Assembly (NCBI GenBank): GCA_009599575.1 | Contig: VWND01000017.1 | Span: 186,001 to 250,000, forward strand | Direction: 5' to 3' | DNA: 64,000 nucleotides | Source of the DNA: Blumeriella jaapii | Taxonomy: Eukaryota; Ascomycota; Leotiomycetes; Helotiales; Drepanopezizaceae | Shown: piece by piece, positions 23,848 through 35,032 of the stretch | Position numbering within the stretch: the first letter of the stretch is position 1 | Layout: each line of letters begins with the position of its first letter | The notes under the pieces: model-generated | Database searches by the model: none | Told to the model about the DNA's origin: nothing | The model's input: only the letters and a program-made list of their open reading frames with translations | Position numbers and translations under genes: made by a program

Positions 23848-24631
23848 TCACAAGCCCTGCCTCAGCCAGTCCCCAAGCTTCGCCTTCCCGAACTGCGCCA
23901 AGTTGTTCATGCCCTGCTCGCTGAGGTCGATGCCCTTGAGGTTCGCGACGTCCTGAGTGGGTGCGCGGCTGACGCGCTGCACGATGATGGTCGGGTCCGT
24001 TTCGAGGACGATCCCGTCGTCGACGATCTCGTCGACCGCCAACGAGACCAGGTCGTAGTTCTCGATGATGGTGCGCTTATCCACCGTCTGCCTGTTTCTT
24101 TCGCCTTAGCCACGCCGCGTGCCCTCAATACGATGTATGCATTTTCGTGTTGTATGTTTGGGCGTATGAGGGGGGAAAAGACCTACTTGAACAGCAAATG
24201 CAGCGCGTCCCGCATCGCCAGAATAACATTGTACAGCATGACCTCGTTCTCGTCCACGCCGCCGACGACGTACATCATGACGTCGCTCTCGCTCTTGTAC
24301 AGCACGATGCGGTTGTCATACAGGATGATGTCCCCCGTCTGCTTGGCCGTCTTCTCGAGCAGGCCCTTCTCGAAGGCCTTCTGCGTTTTGGCGTCCGGGT
24401 ACGGCGAGCTGGGGGAGTCTAGTCACACATTGACCCCGTCAGCTCTGTTGAGAGAGAAAGGGAAATGGGAGTGCGAAGGGGAGGTGGTGTGAGAGAGAGG
24501 GGGGAGGTACTGGATGTGTTCCCGGATGCGTGGTGAGGCGCGGAGTAGTATTTGGCGAAGACGCGGGAGCCGTCGTCGGTGTTGAGGATGAGGACGGCAT
24601 TGACGGAGAAGAGGGACATTGAGGGCGCCAT
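23848..24631 (-). CDS. RET3: Coatomer subunit zeta (COPI)
   Basis: Three minus-strand exons: 24631-24511, 24418-24187 and 24091-23848; 198 aa, normal for fungal zeta-COP. The protein is the small longin-like subunit of the COPI coat for Golgi-to-ER retrograde vesicles, pairing with gamma-COP. Landmarks: SLFSVNAVLIL and FAKYYS in exon 1; YPDAKTQKAFEKGLLEKT, ILYDNRIVLYKSESDV, VDENEVMLYNVILAMRDAL in exon 2; VDKRTIIENYDLVSLAVDEI and DDGIVLETDP in exon 3. Introns are GTACCT...CTAG and GTAGGT...ACAG, and both splices restore the conserved text exactly. The ATG at 24631 gives MAPSMSLF; the internal Met at codon 5 is an alternative. Confidence 0.95.
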
Positions 24632-25905
24632 GATTGCTGCTGTATGAGGGTTTGGATGGTGCAGTTTCTGGAACTGAAGCTGAAGCTGGAGCTGGAGCTC
24701 TGGAATCGCGAGGTGTCGTTTGAATTGTTGCCTGAGGCAGGATCTTGGAGGGGTGGCGGTGGGGATGACTCCGACTTCGACTTCGATAGAGTTATTTCTT
24801 GGTGCAACCCACGCTCGTGTGTTTTTGAGCCTATCAAGTTTGTTTTGCCGATGGCTACTCTTGCTTGCTTGGAGAAAGCTGATGCAGTAGCTCAGAAGCT
24901 TTTATCGAAAAGACTCGAGCAAAGCGGCGATGAGCGAGCTTGATATTCCATTCAAGCGAAGTGCACAATAGCCCTCCTGTAATTGTCAAGCATCCTGGAT
25001 CTCCAGCATGCAATTTTCCTTATACAAATATATCCTCGTGGACGCCAATCTTTTGACATATTTCTCGATGGCATATGTGTTGTCGAGCAAGACACACAGA
25101 CGAATGAAGCTTCATGCGGTCATGCAAGAGTCTTGACTTGAACACACAGTGAAGGGCTTTCAAATCTACTACTATAACTCAACTTCCCAGCTCGATCTAT
25201 GTTTCAACGCTCCTTGTAATCCCCTGGAATAATTCCGCTTTGGGGCTAATTGAGATTCTCAATCTTCTTCTTCTTCTTCTTCTTCTTCTTCTTCTTCTTC
25301 TTCTTCTTCTTCTTCTTCTTCTTCTTCTTCTTCTTCTTCTTTTTTTTTTCTCTTTTTTTTTTGGGGGAAAAAACGAAAACGCCGAACCGCTTCTTGAGCA
25401 ACGAGGCAGGTACAGGATGATCTTGTGTACCTAGGTATCGAAAGAAGAGTGATCAAATAGTCACTAGACCGCTCACAATCCACCTGCTCTTCATCCTCGA
25501 ACCTGTTTACACCTGGCTTCGTAATCATGTACCGAGTGAAACGCTTGTCTTAAGACGTACCTGTTATTTCAAGATCCAGTAGCTCTCCAGGCGAACGTGC
25601 CCTCATCTCCTCCACGCCTATTCTCCAGCTACTTCACCCGCCTTCGTACACACAATGCTTTCTAGGAAGGTGGACCTCCTCATCATCACCGTCAATAGGC
25701 ACATTCTCATAACCGCTCCGCTCGGGGAACAGCGTGCACGCCGAAAGCAGTGCGTCACCCGCGTAATGTAAGCCGCTGGAATATCCCCATCCCGCTTCTG
25801 GCGGTCGTCTCTCGTGCGCAACCGCGCGATGTTGAACGACACCGCACAGATCTGACGGCTGTTCTCGTAGTAGTCCTTGTTAAATCAATCAATAACCAGC
25901 CTGTC
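24632..25905. other. Intergenic, CTT repeat and coding-like relic
   Basis: Contains the coatomer promoter and a CTT microsatellite at about 25264-25340 followed by a poly-T run. A minus-strand open stretch at about 25900-25618 (NKDYYENSRQIC ... FNIARLRT) reads like a fragment of a decayed gene that abuts the solo LTR; I cannot assign it. Confidence 0.4.
25264..25340. repeat. CTT trinucleotide microsatellite
   Basis: About 25 uninterrupted CTT units running into T9 and then TCT8-type poly-T. Ordinary microsatellite; likely length-variable. Confidence 0.95.
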
Positions 25906-26100
25906 TGTGGGAATACCCATAGGGGTCACGTGGGATCAGGTGATGCGGGATCACAGTTGTAGGTGCGCAGCGCTAGCGCCCGCTAGCGCTCGCACATCTA
26001 CCCCATATTTTCACACCAGCTAGACCTAGTAGAATGCATACAGTTTCAACCCGATTTACTACGACTAGTCGTATCTGTATCACCACCTGTGATACCAACA
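25906..26100 (+). mobile_element. Solo LTR of the 195-bp Copia family, not RIP-mutated
   Basis: Begins TGTGGGAATACCC and ends GATACCAACA (TG...CA). It is flanked on both sides by CTGTC (25901-25905 and 26101-26105), a perfect 5-bp target-site duplication. It matches 27338-27532 over its full 195 bp. Most differences are C in this copy and T there, or G here and A there, so this copy is close to the unmutated sequence. It is a solo LTR left by LTR-LTR recombination. Confidence 0.92.
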
Positions 26101-26105
26101 CTGTC

Positions 26106-27337
26106 AATTCCAGGAAAAAACTCGAGATCTTATACACTCGGTCAAATGCTTCGGCAGAGATCATTAGGCTGAGCGCGTTTGCTGCTTACAGACACCAGGA
26201 AGTCGCGGCGCATGCATTCGCATTGGAGGCATCAACTAGCTTTTGGAGCTAGATCAATTCTATATTCGTTTCTATACTGCTCTCTAACGTTGAACTCGGC
26301 TTGGAACTGCGCCTGCGAAGATCCAGTACCCCCTTTTCTTTCGCTAAAGCCCTGCGTTGATTTGTTTACAGGCTCAATAATTCGAGCATTGTAATCAACG
26401 ACGCAAACTTCAAAAGCCATCGCTCCGTATACTGCAAAAGTCTCCGGTATGCTCTACTCTCTGTTTGAGCAGTAGAAGTCTGTCTGCTGGAGGCTTGGCA
26501 TAGCCGAGTAGTCAGTTCCCGAGATATCAAGTCCGTGTGTTTCTGATAATTAACCTATCCGAAACACTCTCTCCTTTCATGTATGTACTTCTTCAAATTT
26601 CGTTTTATGGTTTTCTATAAAGTCAAAAAAATGAGATGGCCTGTGGCGCCTACATTTCTGACCCCAAGTTTCGATACAGACTTTCCATGTTGCTGTCATA
26701 AACATGCCACAGAAGCGCAACAGTTGAGTATACACAGCTGGCTATGAACTTTTTGATCAACTCGAAATTTTTGTTTGTTGGTCTGATTTTTCAGCAACTT
26801 TGGTAATCTACTTCGAATCGTACTTAGCGGATGTCATGCTTGGGGTACCAGGTAAATCCTGCGTTTTTTTCTATATTTCGTGCTCCAAACTCGACAAATA
26901 CAGATTCTTTCTCCGAGCCGACGATGACTTTCTTAAGTGTTAAGAGATTCTTGCTCCGGAAGTCTTTGGGCAACTTTTTTTCTGGCCATAAGCCGCCAGT
27001 TGCTCGACATGATCCAAACACTGCCAACGTGACTTATTAGTCGCTATAAGCAGCATTTTCGCTCCCGTAGTCGCTTATGCTTCACTGACTAGGTATGCAT
27101 AAAAACACTCCCAGTAATAAGCCCGAGCAAGTGGGTTCAGCTTTTGATTCACATGTCCTGCGGGTATGATGGCGGGCTACGTTGCGAATTCACAGTATTC
27201 ATTCAGTCAATCAACTCGGGGACGTTTCGAAATCAGAACACTAAGATTTAATTGCTGCAGTCGCCGCAGGGGTCCTTTTTCCAAGTAAATTAAGTAATCA
27301 AGTAAAAGATATCGTGCGCAAATACTCATTTGGATGA
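26106..27337. other. Transition DNA between solo LTR and retrotransposon block
   Basis: About 1.2 kb of moderate composition. A minus-strand open stretch of 67 codons at 27027-26824 (ending FTWYPKHDIR then a stop) looks like the 3' end of a decayed gene, with two stops immediately upstream and no supported exon before it. Nothing else recognised. Confidence 0.4.
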
Positions 27338-27532
27338 TATGGGAATACCCATAAGGGTCACGTGGGATCAGGTGATGCGGGATCACAATTGTAGATGCGC
27401 AGCGCTAGCGCCCGCTAGCGCTCGCACATCTACCCTATATTCTTATATCAGCTAAACCTAGTAAAATGCATACAGTTTTAACCCGATTTATTACGACTAA
27501 TCGTATCTGTATCACTACCTGTAATACTAATA
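27338..27532 (+). repeat. 5' LTR of the interrupted Copia element, RIP-mutated
   Basis: 195 bp, the same length as the solo LTR at 25906-26100 and alignable end to end, with many C-to-T and G-to-A differences. It marks the start of AT-rich DNA. Followed by a TGGTTA-containing stretch at the primer-binding-site position. Confidence 0.85.
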
Positions 27533-28570
27533 CTAATCAATGGTTAAATTCATTTCTAACTATAGATTCGCAAGATTTAATAAAAAAAGCAAATTCAAAA
27601 GATTTTATTATGCAAAACGATTTTCTTTTCCGATCTGCGCTAAAAGCTGCCAATTTCCTTTTGTTATGCAAAACGATCAAAAAAAAAAAAAAGTAGCTAA
27701 AGTCAGGTTTAATAATTTTTATCTGATTATATTCCATTAACACCGCTGTTCGGCGAGTCCTACGATTTCGAAAAGAAATTTTAGAAATCAAATAGCAATA
27801 TAAGTAAACGCCCCACCTTTTAATTTGTTGCAGCTTATATCCTGCGACAATTACCAATCAAAAACGCCACCAATCTAATTACCGCTATTAATTACGAAAT
27901 ACCGGATCCTAAATACAAATCGCTCCATTATTAAAAACAAGCATTTAAAATAATCCCGATATTTGCATATATCAAATACGGTGTCGAGAATTAAAATAAA
28001 AAGATAAATTTAGTAACATTTTTCGAAAAAGCTTTAAATAGGCATATTGCGTTTTGCTACGAGATTTATAAAACAAATAACAGATTAAATTTATTTTACG
28101 AATTATTACAAATTATTCGAAAAAAATTTTAAAAATAAATCTCCGATACGTTTGCAAAATTTAATTTCCGAGCTTAAAAAGAATTCCGCGAAACCTGTTT
28201 AATCGCAGGCCTTTTTATAAAATCTATAGCAAAAACCTTATACGCGGCAATAATTTAAGCTTAATTAAAGTCAAATAAAATCGAATAAACTTTTGCTTTG
28301 CAAAAAAAAAAAATTCGATTGCGTAATAAATACGACGAAATATTTCGAAAATATAATCGCAAAATCAGAAAACCAAATGGGCTATTATTTAACAAAGCAG
28401 AAAAAGATTCCGATACTTTTGCATAATCGATAGGATTTTAATATAACCTTAGAAATCAAAACCCTAAAAATACCGGTCGCAATAATTTATATAACTCGTA
28501 CGATCTATAACGCAATATCGAAATCAAAAAGTTTTTTTAATACCAGCTCGAATACTAACGAAAATATCGC
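27533..28570 (+). mobile_element. Ty1/Copia element, left fragment (5' part)
   Basis: AT-rich, stop-riddled DNA between the Copia LTR and the ATCGC duplication at 28566-28570 where the 413-bp-LTR Gypsy inserted. It should hold the leader and the first part of gag, but RIP has erased any readable frame. Its continuation is 49340-51780. Assignment rests on position and on the matching TSD. Confidence 0.65.
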
Positions 28571-28983
28571 TGTAAGGATTGAAAGGCAGGGAAATACTAG
28601 TTCAGACAATAGAGCTCAGATAAGATTGGGTTGATAGTCAGACTGATCTTTACCTTCTACATCTTTAGTAAAAGGCGTATATAAATACAAAAAAAGGGGT
28701 GGAGCTTTCGAAAAAAATATTTCCCAGAAAACCAGGCGAATTCCATTTAGTATGCTTTTCCAGCTTTTATCCCGACCTTTTTTTATTTTTTTTAATATAA
28801 TCTTAATAATTGGTTTTTTAACAATTATTTTTATAAAATGTTTTATTTAAATATTATTTTCAGTTTTTATAATATTATTCGGCCTTTACGGCCTATTCGC
28901 AAAAAATGCTATTCGAGGATTGGTAAAAAGCAAAAGATTTTGGCGGATTATTTGATTTATATACGTAATATTAGTTTCTAATA
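28571..28983 (-). repeat. 3' LTR of the 413-bp-LTR Gypsy
   Basis: Outer half (28571-28740) is nearly unmutated, inner half is strongly AT-shifted relative to the partner LTR. Outer flank carries the ATCGC duplication. Confidence 0.92.
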
Positions 28984-29240
28984 TTATTTTCTTTTTTAAG
29001 CCTTTGGTTTTCAAAAGCGATTGATTTTTTTATACGTATGCTTTCGTATATAACGTACGTTACGCTTTCGAAATAACGTGCGGTTTTTTTCGCTTTCGGT
29101 CGTAAATTATAACTGTTTTTTTCGCTTTTGGTCGTGAATTATAACTGTTTTGCTATTTTGTTTTTTTTATTTTCGATAGCGTTCGCATTTTCGTTTGAAA
29201 AAGCTTTTTTTTTTTTAAAATGGCCGCTATTTTTCTGTTT

Positions 29241-29280
<40 letters not shown>

Positions 29281-29561
29281 CGTCAGCTTTTTTTTTATTT
29301 TAATCAATTGTTTTTCGCCGCGTTCGCCGCGAACTTTTAAAATGCTTTTAACTTTTATCTGCTTTCGGTATGCCCGTTTGATTTTACGCGAAAGCATTAT
29401 AACGGCCTTTTTGCTTTTTTGCGTTTTCGAGCTTTTTAGCGTAAAATGCAACCGTTGCAAAGCTTCGTATATTTAATGCTTTTTTATAAATTTTTTAGAT
29501 TTTTATTCGAATTCGTTTTTAATTAATTATAAGTTTTTATCGTACGCGTTACCGAAGCGCA

Positions 29562-29736
29562 TGTCAAGGGGTGCGAACGAGCAGAAGGTTCGTAAATGAT
29601 TTATATTAACTACGGGGTTTTAATTTTAAAGGTGTCGTGAAGTCTAAAATACAATGTGTGCGAGCTCCGATGTCACGTGATAACAACGTGACTTTTGGAC
29701 CACGTGACCAACGAACTGACGTTTTATCCATATATA
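29562..29736 (-). repeat. 3' LTR of Gypsy copy A
   Basis: One of four related copies in the window (also 36796, 42172, 47999). Contains GTGCGAACGAGCAGAAGG near its left end and a cluster of CACGTG/ACGTGAC motifs. It stays GC-richer than the interior. Confidence 0.92.
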
Positions 29737-32700
29737 TATAGTCTTTTTTTTTATTTTTTCATTTAATTTTTTCATCGTCGGAATTTATTTTTATAAATCG
29801 AGCTTCGTTCGCGAGGCGCGTTTGTAAACGAGTGCGAGGTTTAGCTGAATTTGTGAAAAAAGCAGGTTTTTTTAGTTTCGGTAGCAGAATAACAAATGTC
29901 CTGGCGACGGAAAAAAAATTAATTATAGTCGTTTTATGCGTGGTACGTATTGTAAAAGTTTTTTTTAGTGGTATAATATTGTTTTCGTTATTTATGATTT
30001 TAATACGTTTTTTATTAGCAGTTTTGGCTTTAGCCAATTTTGATTTGGTCGGATAAAATTTGTAAAAGAATCTTAAAGCGAATTCTGCTATAGAATTGTA
30101 TATGTTGACAACGTTTTTCAATAGTTTTCAAAACTGGTTTTTCGCGTTATAGCTATATTTATATATAAAATAAAAAAAGTTGAGATTTCGTTTAAAATCG
30201 AAAATAATATTTATAACTTATAACAAACTTTTATCGGCGTTTATAAAAACTGACGGTGGAAAAAGGTTTTTTCTGCTTTGGGAGGGGGTCGTCGTAGGCA
30301 GATTTGAACAGATTAATATAAAAAACAAAATAGAATAGTTTTTGCTCGAAAAACAGTTTCAGCCTATAATTGTAAAAATCTAGAATTTCGGCGATTTTGT
30401 AAAAACCGTAAAACTTATTATTAAACTTTTTGATTGGTCTGATGGAAATTATATTGCGTTTATTAAAAAATACGCTGTTTTTTTATTCGATAGGCAGGCG
30501 CTGATTGGCGGTTTCGGTTAAAATAATATTTTTGGTCGGCCAACGCTAAAATCAAATTCGTACGTAAAAATAATTTTATCTTTTTTATTTTGTCGGCAAA
30601 ATTGTTTTTTTTAATATCTGTCATTTGTAAAATACGTGAAATAGATTTTAAAATAAGTTTAAATAAAAAAAAGCTTATTCGTAAATAAAAACCTTTGTTA
30701 GCGTAAAAAAGGGAGATTCCGGTAAAAGCGTTTACAGCGTTATTAGCTGCGAATTCGGCTAAAAAAAGCTAATTTTCCTAATTTTTTTAAACGTATTTAA
30801 CAAATTGCTTTAAATAGAAAAGCAGGTATGCGTTCGCGTTTTCGGTTTGGCCGTTTGTTTCGGAATAAAAGCTGGTGGATAGCGTAATATTAGTTCCGAA
30901 ACGGTAATTAATAACCTTTTAAAATTATAAAATAAACAAAAAACCTCGGTCAGAAATTATAAAAATCGAAAAAACTATATAAACGCCAGATATTTCTGCA
31001 AAACAATTTGGCTAAGTCTGTTGCTTTTATAGCAGTATAGCAAGCTGTGTAATAATCGTTTTTTAATAAAGCGGCAAATTACTACTATAATCAGATTATA
31101 TCGATTTTTTATGTTTTTTTATAAAAAAAAAACCTATAAAATCGATCGATATATAGCTTTATCGGCGTAACGGAATAAATAAAGATTTGAAAAAACTTTA
31201 ATATCGTTGATTAATGCTTGTATTGCGAAAACAGCCGTTGCAATTCCGTACAAATCTTTTGCAGTTTTCAGAAATTAATAGCTAGTAATAATTTTTATTA
31301 ATAATTTCGTAAAATTTGTTTTTGCCGGGATAATTTGTTTTTATTAAATCGTAAGCCATTTGTAAAAGCCAGGTACGAATAAAAACGTTTAAATCTGGTG
31401 TATTAAAAACGTAAAATCGGTTTCGGAAGTATAATTTATTATTGCGTATAATGCATTTAGAAAGTTGTAAAATTTTAGATTTCGGAATACTTTTTGGTTT
31501 AAGCATTTCTTTTTTAGTAGTAATCTACAGTTTGTTAATAGGATAGTATTTATTTAAAAGTCGTAAAAGCTTTTCGTCGTTTGCTTCGGGTACTAGTTTT
31601 AGCAAAGCTAAAAAAGCGTTTAAAATTTCAGTTAGATAATGTTTTTTAAGAAAAGCTTAATTTTGGAACTAGATCTTTTCGTTTAAAAAGTTTTGAAAAA
31701 AGTTTTGAAAACGTCGGGTCAAAAAGTCAGATTTATCATTTTGTTTTCCAGATCTAAAAATAATTACAAAGTCAAAATCAGCTAAAAACTCGCTTTATCG
31801 TATTTAACGTCGGTTAAATTGTTTAGTTATTATGAAATATTTCAAATTTCGGTGGTTTATGAATATTCGGATCGAGTAAACAGCTTTTTGTAATTCGGCT
31901 CGCTAATCTTCGAAACAGCGTATAATAGCGAAAAGTTTTTTATCGTAAATCTCGTAATTGTATTCGGTTAAATCGAATTTTTTTAATATAAAAGCGATTG
32001 GGTAGAATATTTTTATATTATTTTTCTAAAAGAAAATTTTTGAAAAAACGTAGTTAAAAGCGTCGGTTTTAACAAATATTTTTTTATCGGAATTAAAATA
32101 AACCAACGTAAATGCCGTATAAAAGCTGATTTAAAAAATTCGAAAGCTTTAATACAATCGTCGTTAAAATTTTATTTAGTATTTTTTTCGTTAAATTTAT
32201 CAAAAGGATAACGATACAAAAAAAGCTTTTAATAAACCTTCGATAAAAATTTGCAAAACCTAAAAACGCTTGTACGTTTTTGACGTTGGAAAGGAGCTTT
32301 CAACCAGTAATAGCTTTTAATTTCTTAAAGTTTATTTTAATTTTAATAATAAAAATAATTATTTTTAGATAAACGATTTTTTAAATTTCGAATTCGCACT
32401 TTTTTATATTTAATTGCAAGCCAGCGTCGGTAAAAGCTTGAAAAACAAAATTGACGTATTTTTTATGTTTTTGAAAATCGTTTGAATAAACTAGAATATC
32501 GTTTATATAAGTTATACAAAAAACATTTAAATAAAATTGTAAAATATCGTTTATGCGAAATTGAAAAGTGGCAAAAGCGTTGCATAATCCGAAAAGCATA
32601 ACCAAAAATTCGAATAAATTATATTTTATATTAAACGCGGTAAGCTATTTATAGCCTTTTTTTATTCGAATTTTATTAAAAGCGGCGAAAACGTTAAGTT

Positions 32701-33637
32701 TAATATAAAACTTCGCTTTGCTTAATCGAAAAAGTATTTTTTAAATTAATAATAAAAAGTACCGGTTTTTAATAATTATAGCGTTAAAAGCTTTGTAATC
32801 GACGCAAAACCGCAATTTATCTTTTGGTTTTTTCGCAAATAAAACGGATAAAACTGCGAAAAAAAAGCTGGCCTGAATTCAATTTTTTTCGAAATTCTTT
32901 TTGAAAAACTTGCGCAAAACTTAAAGTTCGGTAATTAATATATTATACAAAAGGCCATATAAAAAAAATAGCTTTAAATCGTAGTTTTATCGTATAATCA
33001 ACGCTTTTTTTATAAAATGCAAATTTATCGGCTTTAATAAAATCAAAAGCGGCCAAATAATAATAGTAGTATCGAGGAAGTTTTATTCGAGAATCGATTA
33101 ACGGTTTAATTTAAAAGGCCAAACGAATATTTTCTAAAAAAGCTTCGGCGAAATAAAAGTCGGCTAACAAACGTTGTCGTTCAGTTTAAAAAAGCTCGTT
33201 TTTATATAATTAATCGATTTCAGATAATAGTTTAGGGTTTTGGTTTTTATTTGCTACGGCGCCGAGCTTTTATAATTATTAATTGATTTTGTACAAAAAA
33301 ACTGAAAACATTTCTATTCCGGGTTAAAAGGCTAAAATAATAAAAACAGCGGCTTTTGTATAACGAAGTGTAGCTGGTTAAACGCTTGTTTTGTAAAAGT
33401 GGCGTTTTTAAACTAGGCCTGAAATAGTTAATTAATAAAAGTGCTAAAACAAGCAATTCGTACGGCAAAAGTCTGAATTAAAATAAAACGTGTTTTTGAT
33501 TCAGTTAATATAAGGGTTGTGTTTTCGAAGCTAAAGTTTTTTTAGAATAAAGTCGTATTTCCCTAGTTTTATAATAAAAGCTGTAATTAATTCGATATAA
33601 CTGGCTATTTTGATATAAAAAAAAACTTAATAAATAA

Positions 33638-33852
33638 TGTGACGACGTGGCCCGTTCGGCTCGGCCCTTCGGCTTCCCGGCCTTGGCCCCTTGGCCCCTT
33701 GGCCCCGGCCCTTCGGCCCTTCGGCCTTCCGGCCCCTGCCGAACCTTAAACCTATATGTATATAGCTCCTTCCAGCAGAACCTCTTCCAGGTTCTGCACC
33801 TTGATATTCTAAGCCCTTCGCCTACCTGTTCTCCAGCATACGTGTCGTCACA
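33638..33852 (+). repeat. 5' LTR of the non-autonomous element
   Basis: 215 bp. It is rich in GGCCCTTCGG/TTGGCCCC short repeats and contains a TATATGTATATA box about 90 bp from its right end. Confidence 0.95.
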
Positions 33853-34294
33853 TTATATCAAGGTCAAACACCCCTTTTCAGCCTCGAAGCTACACCTTCA
33901 TCTTTCAGACTACTTCGGCGTCTGTAACCTTTCTACTGCGACGCCGCCACACCGCCTTTTTCGCTGTAGCCTGCTTTTGCAGCAAACGTTACACCACCTT
34001 TGAAGCTCTTATCGATCAAAACTCCTTCGAGCCTACCAAATTTCAGTCAATTTTCCTCGCCCGAGCACGCTGCGGTGAAGACTCCGCGAGAAGGCCGACG
34101 ATTTTTCCGGCGATTTACCCCCCCCCTGCACCACTTCCGCTGAACACCGAGATACTGTTCACAAACCGGCAAATTCGGACCTTTTCATTAAGCGTTCCGA
34201 CCCGAGCCAGCTACTCGACGTATTTTCTTCGAATAACCGACGTGCCTTCCTTTTCGGTAATTCGACGATTATTTTCTTCGAACCAGCTGTTCTG

Positions 34295-34663
34295 ATGGAG
34301 CCTGCCGTTATTCGACTAGCCTTTTGGCTACAAAACCTCATAAACGCGAAACACCAGTATACGCGCAGCCTCGATACGTGTACGCGGAATTTGGTTAAAG
34401 CTATTACTAGTCGACATAAGGCTCCTGCCACCCCTCTCACTCCTGTTTCTACCTTGGCCGACTATCAAGCCAGATTAACTCGACTTTCGGTATTAATATA
34501 CGACAAATTGGCTGCAAAGCCCCCTCCTCCACCACCAGCGCCAGCGCCGGAACGCGATTATACCCCCTTTTTGCAGGAAATCATCGATGTAACGCGTAAC
34601 GTAGAAGGCCTGATATTGAACCAAGCCGAGCAAATGGATTTTGTTGTCGATAAGGTTAGTTAA
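34295..34663 (+). CDS. Unknown 122-aa ORF inside the non-autonomous LTR element
   Basis: Open from an ATG at 34295 to TAA at 34663; the same frame is already open from about 34080, so a longer product using another start is possible. It lies in the sense orientation of the element and is undamaged. The product is helical in appearance, with a proline run (PPPPPPAPAP) in the middle and a charged C-terminal part ending DFVVDKVS. No retroviral domain or zinc knuckle is visible. It may be a gag-derived packaging protein or simply captured sequence; I do not recognise it. Confidence 0.45.
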   Translation: MEPAVIRLAFWLQNLINAKHQYTRSLDTCTRNLVKAITSRHKAPATPLTPVSTLADYQARLTRLSVLIYDKLAAKPPPPPPAPAPERDYTPFLQEIIDVTRNVEGLILNQAEQMDFVVDKVS

Positions 34664-34817
34664 GGAGTAAAAACGGCGACTTATATGCAAGATGGCTTGC
34701 AAAAGGACGTATGCGAGGGCTGTATTACATGCAATTGGGTTGATTTTTTGCGCTCGAGGGCGAACGCTCACTACGTTCTAATACTATAACTCCGTTCTTT
34801 TTCGGACGGGGGGGTAG

Positions 34818-35032
34818 TGTGACGACGTGGCCCGTTCGGCTCGGCCCTTCGGCTTCCCGGCCTTGGCCCCTTGGCCCCTTGGCCCCGGCCCTTCGGCCCT
34901 TCGGCCTTCCGGCCCCTGCCGAACCTTAAACCTATATGTATATAGCTCCTTCCAGCAGAACCTCTTCCAGGTTCTGCACCTTGATATTCTAAGCCCTTCG
35001 CCTACCTGTTCTCCAGCATACGTGTCGTCACA
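34818..35032 (+). repeat. 3' LTR of the non-autonomous element
   Basis: Same sequence as the left LTR by eye. Followed by the AATAA duplication. Confidence 0.95.

Larger units (their letters stand above)
33638..35032 (+). mobile_element. Non-autonomous LTR element (TRIM/LARD-like), young, 1,395 bp
   Basis: Two direct repeats of 215 bp (33638-33852 and 34818-35032), TGTGACGACG...CGTCACA, that look identical base for base. They flank a 965-bp interior. AATAA is duplicated at 33633-33637 and 35033-35037. The sister copy B carries the uninterrupted site at about 46250-46265 (TTAATAAATAACGTCG), proving the insertion. A purine tract (GGACGGGGGGGTAG) sits just before the right LTR, setting plus-strand orientation. 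No protease, reverse transcriptase or integrase. Composition is GC-rich, unlike the AT-rich host, and no RIP is visible, so it arrived after the surroundings were mutated. Confidence 0.95.

Noticed and set aside
25264..25360. Leu-rich or Glu-rich protein encoded by the CTT run.
   Set aside because: Pure trinucleotide repeat reads open in several frames; no gene structure around it.
25618..25842. 74-codon minus-strand frame as a gene.
   Set aside because: It has no ATG (begins GTG), no recognisable domain, and abuts an LTR insertion; described only as a relic.
29245..29280. Long T-run as a poly-A tail of a retrotransposed sequence.
   Set aside because: It lies inside the 413-bp-LTR Gypsy between its 3' LTR and the nested copy, in generally T-rich DNA, with no insertion boundaries.
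32486..32523. Reverse transcriptase motif YIND in place of YxDD in both Gypsy-175 copies and in the 267-bp-LTR Gypsy, as a possible natural variant.
   Set aside because: The Asp-to-Asn change is a G-to-A transition of the RIP type (the opposite-strand C is followed by T or A in these contexts). The 413-bp-LTR Gypsy keeps YLDD. Inactivation by RIP explains it better.
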